Positions 57,577-64,000 of a stretch of DNA of 64,000 nt are shown here, one piece after another (positions within the stretch are counted from its first letter, which is position 1; each line of letters starts with the position of its first letter). The stretch covers positions 86,337,338 through 86,401,337 of the forward strand of contig JASWHV010000011.1 in NCBI GenBank assembly GCA_030760725.1, written 5' to 3'. Below the pieces are notes generated by a model that was given only the letters and a program-made list of their open reading frames with translations, searched no databases and was not told where the DNA came from. A program made the position numbers and the translations under genes. The DNA is from Neostapfia colusana. Taxonomy: Eukaryota > Streptophyta > Magnoliopsida > Poales > Poaceae.

Positions 57577-60379
57577 TGTGACGCCCTCAATTCTGTGGAA
57601 AACCACGGAACCGAGAACTAATGCATATGTGTGCCCAGGATGTTCATCACACATACACATACGTTCCACAAACTGAATTCAGATTATATATTACCACGAA
57701 TAACAGAGTTTATTACAACACCTCATGAGTCTTGGACCCATGCTCACAGCAGAAGTCTTATTTCTATGCAGCGGAAGTCCTTATTCAAATGCGGAAGCAA
57801 AAACTAATGTGGAAGCAAAACTAAGCAGAAGTGGCTCCATCTCTACTCCCTCCACAGGCAAGGTTGAGAACAGATCACACGCCATAACGCCCTACTTGAT
57901 CTTCATAGTAGTCTTCTCTTGCTGTTGATGAAGAAATAATAATGCAAGTTTGAGCATAATGATGTACTCAGCAAGTGCGGAAATAACACATGATATGCAG
58001 CTTATAATCAAGGTAGGCATAAATGGCTTATTTGCAGAAAAGCAAATTTATAAAATCGTGATAAAACAACAACTTAACTTTAGATGAATGTAGTCCCAGC
58101 ATGTATTAAATTACTAACATACCTCCATCACTTCCTGTATTCCATCCGAACATTAACCAATCCTTTACTCATACTCACGAATACCTCCTCGTATTCGCTA
58201 CCATCTCATCTCATAAAACAACCTCGTCTCGCACCGAGACCAATCTCATGTTATGACCCACCAGTCATGTAAACATCTCATCATCCGGACTCAACAGTCT
58301 CAAACCAAACCACAATCAATAACCATAACCAAGAACCTTCCCAATAACCATTCCAATAACCATCCCAGTAAACATCCCATCTAATCATGGCAGTTTAGCC
58401 AGGTGCTTGTGACCGTAAGCTCGGCTATCATGATAGTTTTAATAACTCTGCAGAGTTTGCACCTCTTTACCCACAAGTTTGTGATTTCGTCACCCGTCGG
58501 CGACTGCAGAACCTCCATTATACCAGTACACAACCGTCGGTGTATGGTCAAGAGATCACAAAATAGCCTTTACAAAGGGGTTACTAGATGTATGGACTCA
58601 CTAAGGTTTCACCGGCGGGCTAGAATCTCCAATTCTCCCACCCACGGGCCCCCTCTTGTGCCATGCAGTTCCCAGGGCAGTCCTCACTCGACTCCCTTTC
58701 CCCGTGCCTTCCACAGTCCATAACACTCTAGCAACTTACCTAATTACTCAGCTAAGTCGCACCCATACTTGGCCTTGTGGTGGCACTGTTATCCTGGCAT
58801 GTGCATACATGAACCGGTCCTTAGATCTACGGCAAGCAAAACCACCATCTCGTGCTACCTCATTCACAAACCTAGGCTTGCCTAGATCTCCCCCGATCCA
58901 TGTTCATTATTAACATCAGTTTCTTTTTATCAATACGAGTGCAGTTAGCTATGTATCTCGCTTCCCAATCCCATGGACTCAGCGAAGCATAAAGCAAAAA
59001 CCATACCCGACTCATAAACTTCCCAGGCGACAAGGATGGTTTAATCAAAACTAGTAAACTCCTATAAAAGGGTTTCCCATCATGTTTGACTCAGTACGCA
59101 CACCTTTTCGCAAATCAAAATAGTTTTACCCAAAACATAGGATCAACATGGTCAAGGAGCACTTGCCTTATTCTTGCGGTTCCGGTTGTTCTTGATTCTC
59201 AAAACCTTGTTGCTGCAGCTCGTCGTAGACAGCTTCCTGAGTTTGTACTGCTATGTAGGATTCATGTGCATACAAATTCACAGCAATCAATAACATGCAC
59301 AAACCCTAAACTAGATGCGATGATGCACATGCATGCTATCCTACGATTAGTTCTATTAGATTGATCTGGTGTTCTTGCATGGCTTGCATGGTCAGAGGTG
59401 TTCAGATCAAAGATGAACGTGGTGATGATCTTGTCTTTAGATCAAACTGATCATCGAGTGTTCTGCCCACGAAAAGGCTTCTGTTTGAAAGGAATCGAAG
59501 AACAGACGCAAAGAGATGAACAACATGATGTCGTAAGGTGGTATTGAAGTCCTACCTCACGTTCTTCTTGTCTTCGGGGTCCTCCTCAGACCGCTTGGTT
59601 CTCCTCCGATGATCTCCCTTGTTGTGCTTCGGCGATGTTTTGCTCGGCGAGTTAGGGCTAGGGCTCTAAGTCGTCGACTCAGGAGTTGAAAGAGAAGTTC
59701 GTGGTTTCGGCCAGAGGTTTTGGGTTCTATTCATAATCGGGAAGAGAAGAGTCCTAATCTGATGGGATCCCGAATAAGAGTCTTACTCAGATTCTTGTTA
59801 GATCCTAACGTCTTATCTTCGGTAACATTGTGGAGTTTAGATCGGTTTCCGTTGCGTACCGGTATCTTTACGCGTAAAAACCGCTCCAGACTCGTTACCT
59901 CCGTGGTGAAGAGCTCCGGAAGCTCCACGTGTCCTTCCGGTGATAAGCTCCGGTGGCGACACGTGTTCGATAGATCCGGACTCCTCTGAGATGAGCTCCG
60001 AGATTGACACGTATCCCCCGCGACTGGTCCTCTTATTTCCGCGAGGACTAGCTCCGGGGATGACACGTGTCCTGCGGAAATGCCTTTGCTTCTTCCGCAG
60101 AGGCTAGCTCCGTGGGCAACACGTGTCCCACAGGATCGGACCTCTCCCCTTTGCGGAGACGAGTCCCGAGCCTGCCACGCAGCCAGCTTGGCGGCGGCCT
60201 CTCCCCACTTTGCGGGGAGGAGCTCCGATCACGCCACGTGGCCTGCTGGCCGTGGAAGTTGCCTTCGGCGCTCTCTGAAGGCTTTATTGGCTATTCTTTT
60301 GATAATTCTCTCTGTTTCTATTTTTCATTAAAATGTTTCCTTTTCATAGGACACGAGCACCCGAGATGAGGGTTTCACA
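57577..60379 (-). repeat. 5' LTR of element E (2803 bp)
   Basis: TGTGACGCCCTC to GGGTTTCACA. The TATA box is altered (- strand TATGAATAG at 59727-59735) compared with TATAAATAG in the 3' LTR. G-box array at about 59925-60246. Confidence 0.93.
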
Positions 60380-60384
60380 GCCAA
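60380..60384. repeat. Target-site duplication of E, right copy (GCCAA)
   Basis: Matches 38486-38490. Confidence 0.92.
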
Positions 60385-60552
60385 GGACGTGTTGCCGCTT
60401 CGATTGCAAGGTATAGCCACTCACCCACTACACTAGGGGCGTGCTGCCACTTCAACCACTAAGGTGCAAGTTCAAAGCAACCACGCGGAAAGGAAAGACA
60501 GAGGCCCCACCTGCGGGATCGTTGCCTCCCCCGAGGTGGGCCCGGGCACCAC
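60385..60552 (+). other. Noncoding 3' region of element J (piece 3) with polypurine tract
   Basis: It continues 38490. Ends with GGTGGGCCCGGGCACCAC (60535-60552), comparable to the tract of G and abutting the 3' LTR. This fixes J on the + strand. Confidence 0.7.
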
Positions 60553-61495
60553 TGTCGGTACCTTGCAGACCGGGTACCCCCACCGTGGTCCAGCGCCGCC
60601 ACGTGTCCACAGGCTCCGGGCCTGACCTCCCTGCTAAGAAGGGCTCCGGCGCTGCCAAGTGTCTCCGTGCTCTAGGCCACACCTCCCTACCGAGGAGGGC
60701 TCCGGAGCTGCCACGTGTCCTTGGCCCTGGACCTGGCCTCCCCGCTAATGCGAGGTCTGGCGCTGCCACGTGTCTCCGGGCTCCAGGCCAAACCACCCTT
60801 GCTGAGGAAGGCTCTAGAGTAGCCACGTGTCCCACGACCCTCCATGGGTCGTGGCCTCAGGAGTCAAGAAAGACGTGCGTAGTCCAATAATACATTCAAG
60901 ACTTGCGCCTTTCCCAGAAGCATGGCGTGCAGTGCACGCCTTCGCTCACTCCTGTTAGTCATTACAGTGACAAGACAGGGCACCACGGTGTGACAACGAC
61001 ACAGTACTGCATAGCTGACCGAGTAGGACGTGGCGACAAGACGGAGCCTTCTCCGACCATCATCAACTGCTACTCGGACAGAGACATCCGGCGTGTCAGA
61101 CGGCGCGCCTTAACTTCTCCAACAGCGACACTACAAGTAGTTGTAAACACCCTAGATCGTGTACTAGATACGAACAGCCGCGGGGCCACCTATCGGGCCC
61201 TAGGCCAAAGTGTAACTACCCGACCTTGAGACATAAAAGGACCGGGCAGCCGACAACAGACGGGATCCAATCTCTGGACTCTCAAACTCATACACGCGCA
61301 AGCTCAAGTAATACACAGACACCCCCGAAGACATAGGGTTTTACGCTCCGACGGTCCGAACCACGTAAATCTTAGTGTTCACCCTTGTTCTTCAAACTCG
61401 ATCGATCTAGTGACGTTAGCCCCTCCAAACAACGAACCTCCGCGGACTGCTCCAGTAGCTCTACCGAGAGAAGTGTCACAGGTTACACTTCGACA
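60553..61495 (+). repeat. 3' LTR of element J (943 bp)
   Basis: TGTCGGTACC to ACACTTCGACA. It shares ends and the AGGGTTTTACGCTCCGACGG block with G, in opposite orientation. It contains a five-unit G-box array (60597-60830) and a TATA-like CATAAAAGG (about 61232). It is followed by GTATG, the probable TSD, whose partner is outside the window. Confidence 0.85.
60597..60830 (+). repeat. G-box array in U3 of J 3' LTR (5 units)
   Basis: GCCACGTGTC or near variants at about 60598, 60654 (CAAGTG), 60711, 60767 and 60820. The units have GGGCTCCGG and CCTCCC between, about 55 bp each. Confidence 0.75.
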
Positions 61496-62518
61496 GTATG
61501 AATCCACCAAATTGTCTCCATTTATCTTTTCCATACAAACGGCCGCAAGAAGATGAGGCCTTCTAAGAACGGTCTCGCGTCATAGTTTTTGTCCCTATCG
61601 TCGCCCAAAGGCAATGCTAAACGGTGAGTCACACTCTCGTTGCCTATGTTGTTGGAGGAAAGAAGGTTTTGAGTATTGCATTGCACTGTGGATCATGATT
61701 GCCACGCTCATTGCCTCTTGTAGGGGTTGGAAGCCGACAGTGTGGTTGGACGATAGAGAAGGTCGGATGATGCTATCGTTGAAGGACATTACGGAGTCTC
61801 GCCATCGCCCATACTACCGGCACAAACTTACCAGTGCACATATATCTGATACCAATCGAGTTCCAGTTTTAGCTATTTGAGATGAGCTGCTCAATATTAT
61901 TTTTGCTTGCAAGCATGGTAAAAATGCATAAGTAAAGCTGAATGTGGCTTCACCATCGGTTGTTGGCTCAGGTAATCTGTTTTTCTTTTTCTAGTATTTT
62001 TATTGGAGGATTCATTTTTTAGATAACTTGGAAATTTTATTATGGTGAAATAAAATTGACTTGATTAATAAAATATTCTTGAGTTGAAACAAATTTTGAA
62101 AATATTTTTTGATTGAAATTGTCACTTCAAACAATTTGAGCCGATTTTTTATTTTGTACATTTGATGAGGGGAAACTATCCCCTTGGTTCATTCTATTTT
62201 TATTTTGTTTGAGTTTTGATCTTTACATATCTTTTTTTGGTTTTAAGCAAGCAGGAGGGAGGACCGTTAGACATGCTCTTAGGAAAATATTGAAATATTG
62301 TTTTGTGGAAATTAAAACATGCATGGACACTACCTTGCGTCCAACATACGCTACCAAATAAGTAAAGGGCATCCTGATGCACATAGCTCCCATCTATACA
62401 GGGTTTGGGAAAGGGTCTAACCCACTACGCTACTAAATAAGTGAAAAATAATAAAAAGTTGTAAGAAAAAGTCACTCGAAGCCATTGAATAACCAACAAG
62501 GTCCCCCTGCCAGGTGTT
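61496..62518. other. Flank right of J, nothing recognised
   Basis: Outside the transposon stack. An open frame at 61614-61880 (+, MLNGESHSRCLCCWRKEGF) has no domain that I recognise, and its codons do not look like a conserved gene. 61980-62260 is AT-rich. No terminal repeats seen. Confidence 0.4.
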
Positions 62519-62640
62519 CATCTAGTTATTGCTCAAGCAATCGTCTATAATAATGACCTATGGCGGAAATAGACCATGGTCATCTAGTTACTGCTCAAAC
62601 AATCATCTATAATGACAACCCGTAGTGGAAATAAACTATG
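62519..62640 (+). repeat. Imperfect tandem duplication (62 + 60 bp)
   Basis: CATCTAGTTATTGCTCAAGC begins unit one at 62519. Unit two begins at 62581 with the same start and a few differences (CATCTAGTTACTGCTCAAAC). Function unknown. Confidence 0.85.
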
Positions 62641-63480
62641 TTTCAAGATGAAAATAGGAAATATAAGTCCCTAATAGGGCGGACAATATGTTGTGTGGAT
62701 AAAAAGAGAAGGTGCAGGCAAACACAAGGTAAGAGGGTAAAACATATGACCTAGTTGCAAAATAGTTGCCTAGACACTGACTTTGGTAGCATACAAGCAC
62801 ACATGGAGACAATATTTAAGTAGTGTTGTTTTACATTTGCTATGTCCCACTTTTTTCTTTCCATTCTCAAATCGTTTATCCTTCTCCTTCCATCACACAG
62901 AGAGGAGCTAGGAGAGGAGTTGTGTCAACACGAAAGTCTACAATGTCGGAGGGAGCTAGGTCACCTCCCGTTCTCTATGACTCTATAAAAATGAGGCACA
63001 ATCTCCATCTACGGGGAGGAATCGTCACGTTGAGCATGTGGAGGTCCCATTGGGAATGATGGTGAGACCATACAATTGTACTACATCCTGCCTTTATCCC
63101 TTATCTCTCGAGTACAACTTGATTCGTTTCCAGTTTATTTCCTTTAGTTTGAGTTGGAAATCTCTAAAACCAAGATCAAAATTCCTGATCTAACCTAAAA
63201 ACATCAAATCAGACCTATAAAACATTTCAGATCTGGACGAGAATCAAAGCGAATTCCTCAGACCCAAATAGAAATAGTTGAAAATATATCATATTAGATT
63301 GAATCAAGTACAAGTATATGCAAACCACGCCTAAATCTATCAATTCTAGACAGAAATTTTCAAAAGCGAAAGGAAGGGTGCTTTTTTAATGGCGAATTTG
63401 CAACTCCTTGCTGTATGACATCAACATCAAAGGTCTAATTTGGGCAGAACAGTTTAGGAATTTTTGTTGTTTGGGAAATT
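62641..63480. other. AT-rich flank, no gene supported
   Basis: An open frame of 78 codons at 62823-63059 (+) has no recognisable product. I see no other feature. Confidence 0.4.
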
Positions 63481-63519
63481 TTCGATAGGAAACAACCGGG
63501 TTTGCTCTGAAGTATGAAG

Positions 63520-63590
63520 TGGGCTGGCCATATCTGGCCCGCATTCAACTGGGCATTTATTCAGCCCATATTTACGGTCTTTAGGGCCCA
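63520..63590 (+). promoter_or_regulatory. Cluster of TGGGCY (site II) motifs, possible promoter
   Basis: TGGGCT at 63520-63525, its complement AGCCCA at 63563-63568 and GGCCCA at 63585-63590 lie within 71 bp. Such clusters are frequent in proximal promoters of plant housekeeping genes. A CT-rich tract follows, as often in 5' UTRs. A gene would lie right of the window; this is inference. Confidence 0.4.
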
Positions 63591-63607
63591 CCCTATCTCT
63601 TCCTCCT

Positions 63608-64000
63608 CTTCTTCTTCTTCTTCTTCTTCTTCTTCTTCTTCTTCTTCTTCTTCTTCTTCTTCTTCTTCTTCTTCTTCTTCTTCTTCTTCTTCTTCTTCTT
63701 CTTCTTCTTCTTCTTCTTCTTCTTCTTCTTCTTCTTCTTCTTCTTCTTCTTCTTCTTCTTCTTCTTCTTCTTCTTCTTCTTCTTCTTCTTCTTCTTCTTC
63801 TTCTTCTTCTTCTTCTTCTTCTTCTTCTTCTTCTTCTTCTTCTTCTTCTTCTTCTTCTTCTTCTTCTTCTTCTTCTTCTTCTTCTTCTTCTTCTTCTTCT
63901 TCTTCTTCTTCTTCTTCTTCTTCTTCTTCTTCTTCTTCTTCTTCTTCTTCTTCTTCTTCTTCTTCTTCTTCTTCTTCTTCTTCTTCTTCTTCTTCTTCTT
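63608..64000. repeat. Perfect (CTT/TTC)n microsatellite, at least 131 units
   Basis: Uninterrupted CTT triplets for 393 bp to the window edge, preceded by TCCTCCT. The complement is (GAA)n. Real length is unknown because the window ends inside. Confidence 0.97.

Larger units (their letters stand above)
38491..60379 (-). mobile_element. Element E: Tekay-type chromovirus carrying nested G and H
   Basis: A - strand element with LTRs of 2803 bp each (38491-41293 and 57577-60379), TSD GCCAA, PBS, gag, pol and polypurine tract. It is close to D in coding sequence and LTR, so both belong to one family. G is inserted at the N-terminal end of RT. Without G and H the element is about 10.6 kb. It is dead: three stops, a 1-bp deletion and an RT active-site change. 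Confidence 0.94.
1..61495 (+). mobile_element. Element J: Tat-type Ty3/gypsy retrotransposon (3' part), host of all other insertions
   Basis: Inference from reassembly. If A, B and E are removed with one copy of each target-site duplication, the remaining pieces (1-2016, 10667-11456, 38390-38490, 60385-61495) form one continuous sequence. It consists of an antisense ORF with a Transposase_28-like product, a noncoding part, a purine-rich tract and a 3' LTR starting TGTCGGTACC and ending TTCGACA. Those LTR ends and an internal block (AGGGTTTTACGCTCCG) are shared with element G, which has the Tat-type PBS, so J is placed in the Tat/RIRE2 group. Antisense ORFs between pol and the 3' LTR are known from several Tat-lineage elements such as Grande. 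The 5' LTR, gag and pol of J would lie left of the window, so its left TSD cannot be checked. Confidence 0.7.

Noticed and set aside
60553..61495. Solo LTR instead of 3' LTR of J
   Set aside because: A polypurine-like tract abuts its left end, and the upstream sequence reads through three insertion sites into a transposon-type antisense ORF; a solo LTR would have a TSD copy (GTATG) there, which is not present.
61614..61880. 88-codon ORF in the right flank as a gene
   Set aside because: No domain, no visible gene structure; length is compatible with chance.

Overview
The window is plant nuclear DNA, almost certainly from a grass (Poaceae), and it is nearly all LTR retrotransposon. No ordinary host gene, rRNA gene, tRNA gene or CRISPR array is visible. 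The grass assignment is inference. It rests on the combination of Tekay-type chromoviruses with 2.8-3.9 kb LTRs, a CRM/CRR-type (centromeric) element, Tat/RIRE2-type elements with a TGGCGCGCCA primer-binding site, and an antisense ORF of the 'putative gypsy-type transposon' (Transposase_28) kind.

Layout. I name the elements A-H and J. J is the oldest layer: a Tat-type Ty3/gypsy element on the + strand whose 5' part lies left of the window. Its antisense ORF (pseudogene, - strand) occupies 1-2016 and 10667-11102, its 3' noncoding part is scattered at 11103-11456, 38385-38490 and 60380-60552, and its 3' LTR is 60553-61495. Three Tekay-type chromoviruses are inserted in J, all on the - strand: A (2017-10661, TSD TTGCC), B (11457-38384, TSD CCGTC) and E (38491-60379, TSD GCCAA). 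B carries two later insertions. C (12934-20388, +, TSD AATAT) is a CRM-type element in B's 3' LTR. D (23622-34269, +, TSD CAATA) is a Tekay element in B's gag. E carries G (44024-55358, -, TSD AAACC), a Tat/RIRE2-type element inserted at the start of E's reverse transcriptase. G in turn carries H (about 45786-51592, -), an unusual element with one 3.9 kb LTR, a Met-tRNA PBS and a short unrecognised ORF. The deepest nesting is J<E<G<H.

State of the elements. None has a clean reading frame. C is nearest to intact, with one in-frame TGA in a 1634-codon polyprotein. D has two 1-bp frameshifts and an intact RT motif. A and E have RT active-site substitutions plus stops. B lost RT, RNase H and integrase by a deletion with microhomology. 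G lost pol and H its 3' LTR, probably in one deletion.

Regulatory structure. The U3 regions of five elements from two distant lineages (B, D, E: Tekay; G, J: Tat) each carry a tandem array of units of about 55-60 bp built around a G-box (CACGTG-type), always upstream of the TATA box. This is the most interesting signal I see. Others are a palindrome next to the polypurine tract with compensatory changes, and a tandemly duplicated primer-binding site in D and E.

Right flank. 61496-63607 lies outside J. It is AT-rich and holds a 62-bp tandem duplication and a cluster of TGGGCY (site II) motifs, followed by an uninterrupted (CTT/TTC)n tract of at least 393 bp that runs off the window.
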